Shown: positions 1-5,001 of the stretch, in pieces
Layout of the letters: each line of letters begins with the position of its first letter
Numbering within the stretch: the stretch's first letter is position 1
Assembly: GCA_900321945.1 (NCBI GenBank)
Contig: ONXY01000340.1
Span: 1 to 5,084, forward strand
Source of the DNA: an uncultured Eubacteriales bacterium
GTDB taxonomy: Bacteria > Bacillota_A > Clostridia > Christensenellales > Aristaeellaceae
DNA: 5,084 nt
Direction: 5' to 3'
Translations under genes and position numbers: made by a program
Notes under the pieces: generated by a model
The model's input: the letters and a program-made list of their open reading frames with translations, nothing else
Told to the model about the DNA's origin: nothing
Databases searched by the model: none

Positions 1-989
1 ACGAAGGTCTTCGCGGCCGCCGCGCGGGCGTCGTCGCCGTTGTCGAACAGGCCGAAGCCCCAGATGCCGCCCTGCAGCTCCGGCACGCCGTCGTCAGAGG
101 GGAAGGCCATGGGGAAGGGGGTAACAGCGTCGGACATGGTGGCTTTGTTGGAGACAGCGGCGCTGGCGTTCCAGCAGAAGCCCATGGCGATGGTGCCGTT
201 GCAGAACAGCGCGATTTCATCGCCGGCCACGATGCCGGGATCCGCGGTCAGGCTGCCTTCGGCAACCATGGCCTGCAGCTGGGTCAGAGCCTTGATGTTT
301 TCTTCGGAATCCATGGTGTAGGCGGAGTGATCCTCGGCGGTGAACTTGCCGGAATACAGGTTGGTCACCAGCGCGCGGGTGCCCTGGTCGCCGCCCTGGC
401 CGCCGCAGTACACGACAGCGGGGATGTAGCCCTTGGCCGCGAGGGCCTTGCAGGCGCTGATGAAGTTCTCGGTGGTCCAGGTGCGGGTCTCTTCATCGAT
501 GTACTGCAGGGCGTCGGCGGCCTCGAAGTACTGACGGTTGATGACCATGGTATGCGTGGTCATGCACAGCGGATACTCGTAATAGATGCCATCGGCGTTC
601 TTGCAGGCCGCTTCCACGGCGGGGCTGGCGGCGACGATGTCGTCCTTCGTGTCCGCCCAGAGGTCGCTGATGTCCAGCATCTTGCCGGCGGCGCCCCAGT
701 TGGCGACCAGGCGTTCCGGCCCCTCGAAGATGACGTCCGGGGTGGTGCCCGCCTGAATGGCGCTGGTCACCTGATCATCTCCGGTGGTGTAGTCCAGATA
801 CTGGACGTTCACGGTGATTTCAGGATGCACGGCGTTGAAGTCAGCGATGAAGCCCTTCACCGTCTCATCGTCCACCCACTTGCCGATGGGATAGGTCCAC
901 AGGGTAATGGTCACGTTCTCATCCGCCAGAGACGCGGCGGCGGGCACGATCATCATCATGCACAGCAGGATCGCGAGCAGCTTTTTCAT
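1..989 (-). CDS. ABC transporter extracellular solute-binding protein (CUT1 sugar type), 3'-truncated by the window edge
   Basis: Reading leftward from the ATG at 989-987 gives 329 uninterrupted codons running off the window edge; families of this type are usually 400-450 residues, so roughly three quarters is present. Residues 1-22 look like a signal peptide: MKK, a hydrophobic core (LLAILLCMMMIV), then AAASLA before DEN. The mature part shows family 1 binding-protein features: a first strand with ITLWTYP (28-34), GFIADFNAVHPEI (46-58), a TTPDVIF segment (82-88) and the LQGGIWGFGLF stretch (305-315). An AGGAGG ribosome binding site (1004-999) lies 9 nt from the ATG. The only cysteine in the signal region (Cys10, context ILLC) is not a lipobox, which is odd for a Gram-positive binding protein. 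All five arginines are CGC/CGT, unlike the CGG-rich genes opposite, suggesting high expression. It faces a nan operon, so I infer sialic acid or ManNAc as ligand; other sugars remain possible. Permease genes would lie to the left. Confidence 0.94.
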   Translation of the reverse strand, partial: MKKLLAILLCMMMIVPAAASLADENVTITLWTYPIGKWVDDETVKGFIADFNAVHPEITVNVQYLDYTTGDDQVTSAIQAGTTPDVIFEGPERLVANWGAAGKMLDISDLWADTKDDIVAASPAVEAACKNADGIYYEYPLCMTTHTMVINRQYFEAADALQYIDEETRTWTTENFISACKALAAKGYIPAVVYCGGQGGDQGTRALVTNLYSGKFTAEDHSAYTMDSEENIKALTQLQAMVAEGSLTADPGIVAGDEIALFCNGTIAMGFCWNASAAVSNKATMSDAVTPFPMAFPSDDGVPELQGGIWGFGLFDNGDDARAAAAKTF

Positions 990-1012
990 GAATGTTTTCC
1001 TCCTTTTTGTTT

Positions 1013-1034
1013 CTCCGGAAATCTGGTTCCGGAG
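1013..1034 (-). promoter_or_regulatory. Perfect hairpin in the leader of the binding-protein mRNA
   Basis: CTCCGGAA (1013-1020) and TTCCGGAG (1027-1034) form an 8-bp perfect inverted repeat around a 6-nt loop. It starts about 5 nt after the predicted transcript start (about 1039) and ends 8 nt before the Shine-Dalgarno sequence (1004-999). As RNA it could protect the 5' end of a highly expressed mRNA; as DNA it could be an operator for a second regulator. There is no T-run, so it is not an intrinsic terminator. The structure is seen directly; the function is inferred. Confidence 0.55.
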
Positions 1035-1044
1035 TTCTTGGCCT

Positions 1045-1059
1045 AAATGTACTACATTT
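1045..1059. promoter_or_regulatory. Operator 1: perfect palindrome over the -10 box of the leftward promoter
   Basis: AAATGTA-C-TACATTT is a perfect 7-bp dyad with a single central base. Its GT-N3-AC core fits the general operator pattern of FadR-subfamily GntR regulators, and a gene for such a regulator starts 153 bp away. A related copy lies at 1175-1189 on the opposing promoter. The two copies, their symmetry and their positions on both promoters support a shared operator. Binding by the neighbouring GntR protein is inferred. Confidence 0.7.
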
Positions 1060-1074
1060 CAAAAAGCCTGTCAA
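1046..1074 (-). promoter_or_regulatory. Promoter of the solute-binding protein gene (leftward)
   Basis: On the minus strand a perfect TTGACA (-35, 1074-1069) is followed by a 17-bp spacer and TACATT (-10, 1051-1046), which matches TATAAT at 4 of 6 positions. The expected transcript start is near 1039, giving a leader of about 50 nt. The -10 box lies inside a 15-bp palindrome (1045-1059), so a repressor there would block RNA polymerase. Confidence 0.75.
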
Positions 1075-1156
1075 GGGGAAAATTTGTGAAAAAACAGATA
1101 AATTTCTGCCGAATTTACGAAAAAACGCCGATGAAGCTTGACAGAAACGCAAAAAA
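1061..1156. other. Phased A-tracts between the divergent promoters (possible intrinsic bend and UP elements)
   Basis: Runs of A or A/T are centred near 1063, 1082, 1091.5, 1102.5, 1114, 1122.5 and 1153.5. The gaps are close to whole multiples of about 10 bp, so the tracts lie on nearly the same helical face. This is the classic arrangement for curved DNA in an otherwise GC-rich window. The same A/T-rich blocks lie just upstream of both -35 boxes (1074-1069 and 1138-1143) and could act as UP elements. Confidence 0.5.
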
Positions 1157-1166
1157 CCTCTATAAT
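1138..1166 (+). promoter_or_regulatory. Consensus promoter of the gntR-nanEKQ operon
   Basis: Perfect TTGACA (1138-1143), a 17-bp spacer and perfect TATAAT (1161-1166) form a full sigma-70/sigma-A consensus. The expected start is near 1173, giving a leader of about 39 nt before the regulator's ATG at 1212. Such a strong promoter would need repression, consistent with the dyad at 1175-1189 directly over the start. Confidence 0.88.
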
Positions 1167-1174
1167 TCCAGCGT

Positions 1175-1189
1175 AAATGTAGGACAATA
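1175..1189. promoter_or_regulatory. Operator 2: imperfect palindrome at the start of the rightward transcript
   Basis: AAATGTA-G-GACAATA keeps the complete left half-site of operator 1 (1045-1059) and the GT-N3-AC core, with a degenerate right half. It covers roughly +3 to +17 of the predicted transcript, where a bound dimer would hinder initiation or promoter clearance. Its imperfect symmetry suggests weaker binding than operator 1, as expected for leaky autoregulation. Identification is by comparison of the two sites only. Confidence 0.6.
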
Positions 1190-1211
1190 AATAAGGAAGG
1201 AGGCGCGCGGA

Positions 1212-1913
1212 ATGCCGGCCAGGGATCAGAAGCTTTACCTGCAGGTGATGAGGCAGATCCACGAGCTCGTCATCACCCGGCGCCTGAAGCCGGGGGATCT
1301 TCTGCCCCCGGAGCAGACGCTGGCGGCCGACTTTCACGTCAGCCGCAACGTGGTGCGGGAAGCGATCAAGAGCATGGAGGTCATGGGTATCGTTCGCGCG
1401 GTGCCGGGCCGGGGGACGGAGCTGCTCCCCTTCAGCATGGAATACATCCTGCAGGAAATGCTCTTCTTCCAGGTTCCCGGAAACGAGGGGACGGTCCGCC
1501 AGATGTTCGACGTGAGGAAGAATCTGGAGCTGAGTTATATGCGCCCCGCCTTCCATGCCCTCGGCCGGGAGGATATCCGGCATCTCCGGGAGGTGGTGAA
1601 CCAGATCCGCGTCAGCTACGAGCAGGAGGGCCTGTTCTCCGAGCTGGACCGGGAATTTCATCTTTCCCTCTTCCGGCCGCTGAAGAACGAGGTGCTCTAC
1701 TCGCTGATGCAGGCAATCTGGGAGGTGGACGTCCGGTTCCAGCTGGAGGAGAAGCGTCCCCATCTCGCGGGCAGCGTGGCGAAGCACGAGGCGATTGTCG
1801 AAGCGCTGGAGGAGTACGATTTTATCGCCTTCGCCAAGGCAATGGAATACCATTTTTCCTCCGGGAAATACACGCAGTCGGATTCCTATAAAGAAGAAGA
1901 ACGGGGAGGCTGA
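1212..1913 (+). CDS. GntR-family transcriptional regulator, FadR subfamily (FCD ligand domain)
   Basis: The 233-residue protein has an N-terminal winged helix-turn-helix at about residues 8-72, with the GntR signature LKPGDLLPPEQTLAADFHVSR (about 25-45), VVREAI (47-52) and a wing ending in VPGRGTELL. The rest is an all-helical FCD domain. Its usual metal ligands are visible: Asp146 and His150 in DREFH, His192 in KHEAI and His214 in EYHF. The family uses this pocket to sense small acids or sugars through a bound metal; E. coli NanR, which senses Neu5Ac, belongs to the same subfamily. The start is supported by AAGGAGG (1197-1203), 8 nt upstream. It is the first gene of the operon, 5 bp before nanE, and faces two matching operators, so it probably represses itself, the nan genes and the binding-protein gene. 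The effector is inferred: Neu5Ac, ManNAc or a phosphorylated derivative. It resembles NanR in role, but I do not assign the name. Confidence 0.94.
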   Translation: MPARDQKLYLQVMRQIHELVITRRLKPGDLLPPEQTLAADFHVSRNVVREAIKSMEVMGIVRAVPGRGTELLPFSMEYILQEMLFFQVPGNEGTVRQMFDVRKNLELSYMRPAFHALGREDIRHLREVVNQIRVSYEQEGLFSELDREFHLSLFRPLKNEVLYSLMQAIWEVDVRFQLEEKRPHLAGSVAKHEAIVEALEEYDFIAFAKAMEYHFSSGKYTQSDSYKEEERGG

Positions 1914-1918
1914 GTATC

Positions 1919-2611
1919 ATGACAAAGGAAGAACTGTTCGCCCTGATGAAGGGGCAGATCATCGTGTCCTGCCAGGCGACGCCGGGAGAGCCGCTGTACG
2001 ACCGGGAGCGCTCCCTGATGCCCTACATGGCCAGGGCCGCGAAGCTGGCCGGCGCGAAAATGATCCGTACGTCCTCCGTCCGGGACATCGTCGGGATCAA
2101 GGAGGAAACGGGCCTGCCGGTAATCGGGCTGATTAAGCGGGAGTATCCGGGATATACGGGCCGCATTACCATGACCATGCGGGAAGTGGACGAGTGCATG
2201 GAAGCTCTGGCGGATATCGTTTCCATCGACTGCACGGACTGCGCCCGGGCCGACGGGCTGACACCCGCGGAATTCCTGAGGAAGGTGCGGCAGAAATATC
2301 CGAACATTATTATTATGGCAGACTGCGCCACGGAGGCGGAAGCCGTCGCGGCCTTCGAGGCCGGGGCGGATCTGGTGGGAACCACCATGAACGGGTATAC
2401 GCCTCAGACCGCGGATCAGAAGGGGGATCCGAATTTCGATCTGGTAAAAGTGCTGGCGAAGAAGCTGCCCTGCCCGGTGATCGCGGAGGGAAGAATCCAT
2501 ACGCCGGAGCAGGTCCGCAAGATGCTGGATCTGGGCGCCTGGGCCTGCGTGGTGGGCGGCGCCATCACCCGCCCGCTGGAGATCGCGCAGCGGTTCTTCA
2601 GGGTTCTGTGA
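1919..2611 (+). CDS. nanE: N-acetylmannosamine-6-phosphate 2-epimerase NanE
   Basis: NanE converts ManNAc-6-phosphate to GlcNAc-6-phosphate in the cytoplasm, feeding sialic acid carbon into amino-sugar catabolism. The 230-residue protein is full length for this TIM-barrel family. Recognisable blocks in order are IIVSCQATPGEPL (14-26), GLIKREYPGY (70-79) with the likely catalytic Lys73, SIDCTDCAR (102-110), MADCATEAEA (133-142), DLVGTTMNGYT (151-161), VIAEGRI (187-193) with the likely acid/base Glu190, and VVGGAITRP (211-219). The ADC variant of the middle motif also occurs in E. coli-type NanE, so it is not unusual. The ATG at 1919 is preceded by GGGAGG (1904-1909) with 9-nt spacing and lies only 5 bp after the regulator's stop, implying co-transcription and probably coupled translation. 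The match to the family is strong throughout, and neighbouring nanK and nanQ support the role. Confidence 0.96.
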   Translation: MTKEELFALMKGQIIVSCQATPGEPLYDRERSLMPYMARAAKLAGAKMIRTSSVRDIVGIKEETGLPVIGLIKREYPGYTGRITMTMREVDECMEALADIVSIDCTDCARADGLTPAEFLRKVRQKYPNIIIMADCATEAEAVAAFEAGADLVGTTMNGYTPQTADQKGDPNFDLVKVLAKKLPCPVIAEGRIHTPEQVRKMLDLGAWACVVGGAITRPLEIAQRFFRVL

Positions 2612-2625
2612 GGAGAGATCCGTTT

Positions 2626-2663
2626 CGCCGGATAAGAGCGCGCTGAGCGAAAGCTTTCCGGCG
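2626..2663 (+). repeat. Inverted repeat in the nanE-nanK spacer
   Basis: CGCCGGA (2626-2632) is complementary to TCCGGCG (2657-2663) around a 24-nt loop. It lies 14 nt after the nanE stop. The loop is large, so it may be a modest mRNA structure or chance in GC-rich sequence. It has no T-run and is not an intrinsic terminator. Confidence 0.3.
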
Positions 2664-2673
2664 GCATGCAGAT

Positions 2674-2707
2674 GAACCGCGTTCCCGCCTCCGGCAGGAA
2701 ACGGTTC
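2674..2707 (+). promoter_or_regulatory. Potential intercistronic mRNA hairpin just before the nanK ribosome binding site
   Basis: GAACCG (2674-2679) pairs with CGGTTC (2702-2707), TTCC (2682-2685) with GGAA (2697-2700), and GCC (2687-2689) with GGC (2693-2695) around a 3-nt loop. This gives 13 pairs with small internal interruptions. It ends 6 nt before the GGGAGG ribosome binding site of nanK (2714-2719). It could stabilise the downstream mRNA, mark a processing site, or tune nanK translation. The pairing is seen; the function is inferred. Confidence 0.4.
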
Positions 2708-2725
2708 GGAAAAGGGAGGCTTCGG

Positions 2726-3643
2726 ATGATTCTGGGAATCGACGTGGGCGGCACAGCGGTCAAACTCGGCGTCCTGAACCGGGACGGAACCATTCTGGAC
2801 CGTTATGAGGCGCCGGTGAACGGGGACGGATACGCCACCCCGGTCCTGACCTCCGTCCTGCGGGCGGCGGAGAGCTTTCTTTCCCGCCGGGGAGAAAAGC
2901 CGGAAGGAATCGCCGTGTCCGCCACCGGGCAGGTGGACGACCGGCGGGGCGTCGTCATCGGCACAAACGGCGGGATCCCGGGCTATGAGGGAACCGATTT
3001 CCGGACGGCGCTGGAGGAGAAATACCAGGTTCCTGTCCACGTGCTGAACGACGCCAATGCCGCGGCGCTGGGAGAGGCGTTTACCGGAGGCGCCCGGGGC
3101 TGCCGGGACGCGGTGATGGTGACGCTGGGAACCGGCGTCGGCGGCGGCGTGATTTCCGGAGGAAGGCTGATCCGGGGCTCCCGGGGCATCGCGGGGGAAC
3201 TCGGCCATTTCTCTATCGACCGGAACGGCGTTCCCTGCACCTGCGGGCAGCGCGGCTGCTTTGAACAGTACGCGTCCGCCACGGCGCTTCTGCGGATGGC
3301 CCGGGAGGCGTCTCCGGAAGAACCCGTCCGGAACGGCCTTGAGTTCTTCGGCCGGGCGGAACAGGGGGACGCGGCGATGCGCGGAGTGCTGGACCGCTGG
3401 CTGGACGGCGTCGCGGCAGGACTGACCGGTCTCGTGCATATCTTCAATCCGGAAATCCTGCTGATCGGCGGCGGCGTGTCCAGACAGGAAGAACTGCTGA
3501 TCGTTCCCCTGCGGGAGCGGGTTCTCCGCGGCCTGATGCCGCGCTTTGCGGAAAACTTCCGGCTGGAGGCGGCGAAGCTGGGCAACGACGCCGGCATGAT
3601 CGGCGCGCTGAAGTTCTGGCTGGACGAGGAGGAAGGAAAATGA
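2726..3643 (+). CDS. nanK: ROK-family sugar kinase, probable N-acetylmannosamine kinase NanK
   Basis: This 305-residue ROK kinase would phosphorylate ManNAc with ATP to ManNAc-6-phosphate, the substrate of the upstream NanE. Seen in order: the N-terminal phosphate-binding motif GIDVGGTAVKLG (4-15), NDANAAALGE (108-117) with the likely catalytic base Asp109, the glycine-rich LGTGVGGGV (134-142), GELGH (157-161), and the ROK zinc motif CTCGQRGCFE (171-180), whose Cys171, Cys173 and Cys178 join His161 as metal ligands. A C-terminal IGGGVS (247-252) completes the ATP site. I chose the ATG at 2726 because GGGAGG (2714-2719) lies 6 nt upstream and the protein then begins MILGIDVGGT as usual. An in-frame ATG at 2666 would add 20 unrelated residues and has no ribosome binding site. 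Arginine codons are mostly CGG. ROK sequence alone cannot separate ManNAc kinase from glucokinase or GlcNAc kinase; the call depends on its position between nanE and nanQ. Confidence 0.88.
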   Translation: MILGIDVGGTAVKLGVLNRDGTILDRYEAPVNGDGYATPVLTSVLRAAESFLSRRGEKPEGIAVSATGQVDDRRGVVIGTNGGIPGYEGTDFRTALEEKYQVPVHVLNDANAAALGEAFTGGARGCRDAVMVTLGTGVGGGVISGGRLIRGSRGIAGELGHFSIDRNGVPCTCGQRGCFEQYASATALLRMAREASPEEPVRNGLEFFGRAEQGDAAMRGVLDRWLDGVAAGLTGLVHIFNPEILLIGGGVSRQEELLIVPLRERVLRGLMPRFAENFRLEAAKLGNDAGMIGALKFWLDEEEGK

Positions 3644-4095
3644 TTGTGGATCATATCTCCCGCTTTTCCCGCTACGCCGGGCTGAACCCGAATTTCGCGG
3701 CGGCAGCCCGGTATCTCGAAACCCAAGACCCGTTCCGGCTCGCTGAAGGCAGGACGGAGGTGGACGGGGAGAACGTGTTTATCAATACGGCCGTCAACCG
3801 TCTGGAACGGGAGGAGATGGCCTGGGAGGCCCACGACACATACGCGGACGTTCAGCTGATTCTGGAAGGGGAGGAGCGTTTCGGCTGGAGCGACGAGGCG
3901 GAGATGGATCCGCCGGATCTTTCCCGGGATTTCAGAAAATGCCGGACGAAGGCGAAGATGAGTTTTACGCTGACGGCGGGGCAGTTCGTGATATTTCTGC
4001 CCGGAGAGCCGCACGCGCCCGGGAACCCTGCCGGAAAGCCCGGAGACTGCAAAAAGGCTGTAATCAAGGTGAAGTGCGGCGGGTGTTCCGCCTGA
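3640..4095 (+). CDS. nanQ: YhcH/YjgK/YiaL family protein, probable N-acetylneuraminate anomerase NanQ
   Basis: The 151-residue protein is the usual size for the YhcH (DUF386) cupin-like family. Family members in nan operons speed conversion between alpha- and beta-Neu5Ac after uptake, helping the aldolase. Visible signatures are FINTAVNRLE (47-56), WEAHDTYADVQLILEGEE (62-79) with likely metal or active-site residues His65, Asp70 and Glu76/Glu78, and FLPGEPHAPG (119-128) with His125, followed by KKAVIKVK (138-145). The C-terminus KCGGCSA contains a CxxC pair that I do not recognise as a family feature. The ATG overlaps the nanK stop as ATGA (3640-3643), and AGGAGG (3627-3632) sits 7 nt upstream within nanK, so the two are probably translationally coupled. 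Related proteins elsewhere may act on other sugars (the family includes YiaL and TabA), but the nan context favours Neu5Ac. Confidence 0.92.
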   Translation: MIVDHISRFSRYAGLNPNFAAAARYLETQDPFRLAEGRTEVDGENVFINTAVNRLEREEMAWEAHDTYADVQLILEGEERFGWSDEAEMDPPDLSRDFRKCRTKAKMSFTLTAGQFVIFLPGEPHAPGNPAGKPGDCKKAVIKVKCGGCSA

Positions 4096-4118
4096 TGAAC
4101 GAAAACGGAGGAAAGAAA

Positions 4119-4760
4119 ATGAAAAAGCATATTCTCTGCATCGGAGATTCCAACACGCACGGATACTGCGCGGATCCGACGGACTGCGCCGACGGAGGAA
4201 TCCGGTACAACGAGTCTGAACGCTGGCCCTGCCTTCTCCAGGAGCGGCTGGGACCGGACTATCTGGTGACCGAAGAGGGACTGTCCGGCCGGACCACCGT
4301 CTTCGAGGATCCGATTCACGAGGGAATGCCCGCCCTTCCGGTGATGTATCCTCTTCTGAAGAGCCACGAGGCCGTGGACCTGCTGATTCTGATGCTCGGA
4401 ACCAACGACACCAAGGAACGGTTCAGCACAAACTCAGCCCTGATCGCGCAGGGCATGGTCCGGCTGATTCAGAAAGCAAAAACGGTGGACTGCTGGGGAG
4501 CGCATGAGCCCAGGATTCTGATCATCGCGCCGCCGTCTATCGGGGAAGGCTTCCACGATGAAATCATGGGAGAGGGCTGCGTGGAGAAGAGCCGGGGCCT
4601 CGCGAAGTGGTACCGCGCCGTCGCGGAGCAGGAGCGCTGCGGCTTTCTGGACGCGGACGGCTGCGAATTCAACAGCATTGATTTCATGCACCTGACCAGA
4701 AAAGGCCACGCGCAGCTGGCGGACCTTGTTTCGGCGAAGATCCGGGAGATGGGCCTGTAA
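4119..4760 (+). CDS. SGNH/GDSL-family hydrolase, cytoplasmic esterase; possible sialate O-acetylesterase
   Basis: The 213-residue protein has all SGNH blocks: block I CIGDSNTHGY (7-16) with nucleophile Ser11, block II EEGLSGRTT (52-60) with Gly54 or Gly57, block III LMLGTNDTKE (91-100) with Asn96, and block V DFMHLTRKGH (188-197) with the catalytic Asp188 and His191. The EEGLS.RTT and MLGTNDTK motifs, and its length, place it near the arylesterase/acyltransferase branch typified by the Mycobacterium smegmatis MsAcT enzyme. There is no signal peptide or membrane segment, so it should act in the cytosol. The ATG at 4119 follows GGAGG (4107-4111) by 7 nt; an upstream in-frame ATG at 4095 overlaps the nanQ stop but lacks a clear ribosome binding site. 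It lies 23 bp after nanQ and looks like the last operon gene. From context I infer removal of O-acetyl groups from sialic acid; general esterase or deacetylase activity is equally compatible with the sequence. Confidence 0.92.
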   Translation: MKKHILCIGDSNTHGYCADPTDCADGGIRYNESERWPCLLQERLGPDYLVTEEGLSGRTTVFEDPIHEGMPALPVMYPLLKSHEAVDLLILMLGTNDTKERFSTNSALIAQGMVRLIQKAKTVDCWGAHEPRILIIAPPSIGEGFHDEIMGEGCVEKSRGLAKWYRAVAEQERCGFLDADGCEFNSIDFMHLTRKGHAQLADLVSAKIREMGL

Positions 4761-4831
4761 GCCGCTCCGGACCGCTCGGGTATTTCGGAATCTCCGCGGA
4801 AATTTCAGCCGGAAAATTTTTGAAAAAGTAA
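4761..4831. other. Intergenic stretch after the nan operon; no convincing gene or terminator
   Basis: Only short, weak dyads are seen: CGGA-atc-TCCG at 4786-4796, and an A/T-rich pairing around 4802-4819 followed by a TTTTT run (4817-4821). Neither makes a GC-rich stem directly before the T-run, so I do not call an intrinsic terminator, although the operon presumably ends here. Confidence 0.4.
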
Positions 4832-4860
4832 TTGACAAATGCTTCCGGGCAGTGTATTAT
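4832..4860 (+). promoter_or_regulatory. Near-consensus promoter of the tRNA-Pro/tRNA-Glu transcript
   Basis: Perfect TTGACA (4832-4837), a 17-bp spacer and TATTAT (4855-4860, 5 of 6 matches) precede the tRNAs. The expected start is near 4867, giving a 5' leader of about 35 nt before tRNA-Pro. The leader includes a small GACC...GGTC hairpin (4883-4897), which RNase P processing would remove. Strong promoters are usual for stable RNA genes. Confidence 0.85.
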
Positions 4861-4901
4861 ACCCTATGTCGCCTGCGGGGAAGACCGTGGGAAGGTCGCA
4901 C

Positions 4902-4976
4902 CGGGGTGTGGCGCAGTCTGGCTAGCGCGCGTGCTTTGGGAGCATGAGGCCGGGGGTTCGAATCCCTTCACCCCGA
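4902..4976 (+). tRNA. tRNA-Pro (anticodon TGG)
   Basis: A full cloverleaf folds: acceptor stem CGGGGTG (4902-4908) with CACCCCG (4969-4975), D stem GCGC (4911-4914) with GCGC (4925-4928), anticodon stem CGTGC/GCATG (4930-4934, 4942-4946) and T stem GGGGG/CCCTT around TTCGAAT (4957-4963). The anticodon loop TTTGGGA puts TGG at 4937-4939, which reads proline codons. The discriminator is A4976; CCA is not encoded (CTC follows) and must be added enzymatically. Two G-T pairs occur in the T stem and one in the anticodon stem. Confidence 0.97.
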
Positions 4977-5001
4977 CTCGAGTCTTCACTCCGGTAAATG
5001 T

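Noticed and set aside
327..1046. 239-codon plus-strand open frame opposite the binding-protein gene
   Set aside because: The minus strand encodes a complete signal peptide and binding-protein motifs with a good ribosome binding site; the plus-strand frame is its shadow and runs across the leftward promoter.
990..1211. Riboswitch or structured RNA in the divergent region
   Set aside because: Predicted leaders are only about 50 and 39 nt; apart from the single hairpin at 1013-1034 no multi-helix RNA structure was recognised.
2666..2725. 20-residue N-terminal extension of NanK from an upstream ATG
   Set aside because: It has no ribosome binding site, falls within the hairpin region, and is unlike ROK kinases, which start shortly before DxGGT; the ATG at 2726 has GGGAGG at good spacing.
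1886..3439. Long open frame (517 codons) on the minus strand opposite nanE and nanK
   Set aside because: It lies antisense to two well-recognised genes with intact family motifs, its translation is rich in Arg, Pro, His and Gly with no recognisable domain, and it has no fitting ribosome binding site. It is a by-product of GC-rich codon use.
3939..4118. 60-residue N-terminal extension of the SGNH hydrolase within nanQ
   Set aside because: It overlaps the NanQ coding region in another frame and encodes low-complexity Arg/Ala-rich sequence; SGNH enzymes of this type start a few residues before GDS, as from 4119.
4781..4822. Possible intrinsic terminator after the SGNH gene
   Set aside because: A TTTTT run exists at 4817-4821, but the stem before it is short, A/T-rich and needs a bulge; the evidence is too weak to call.
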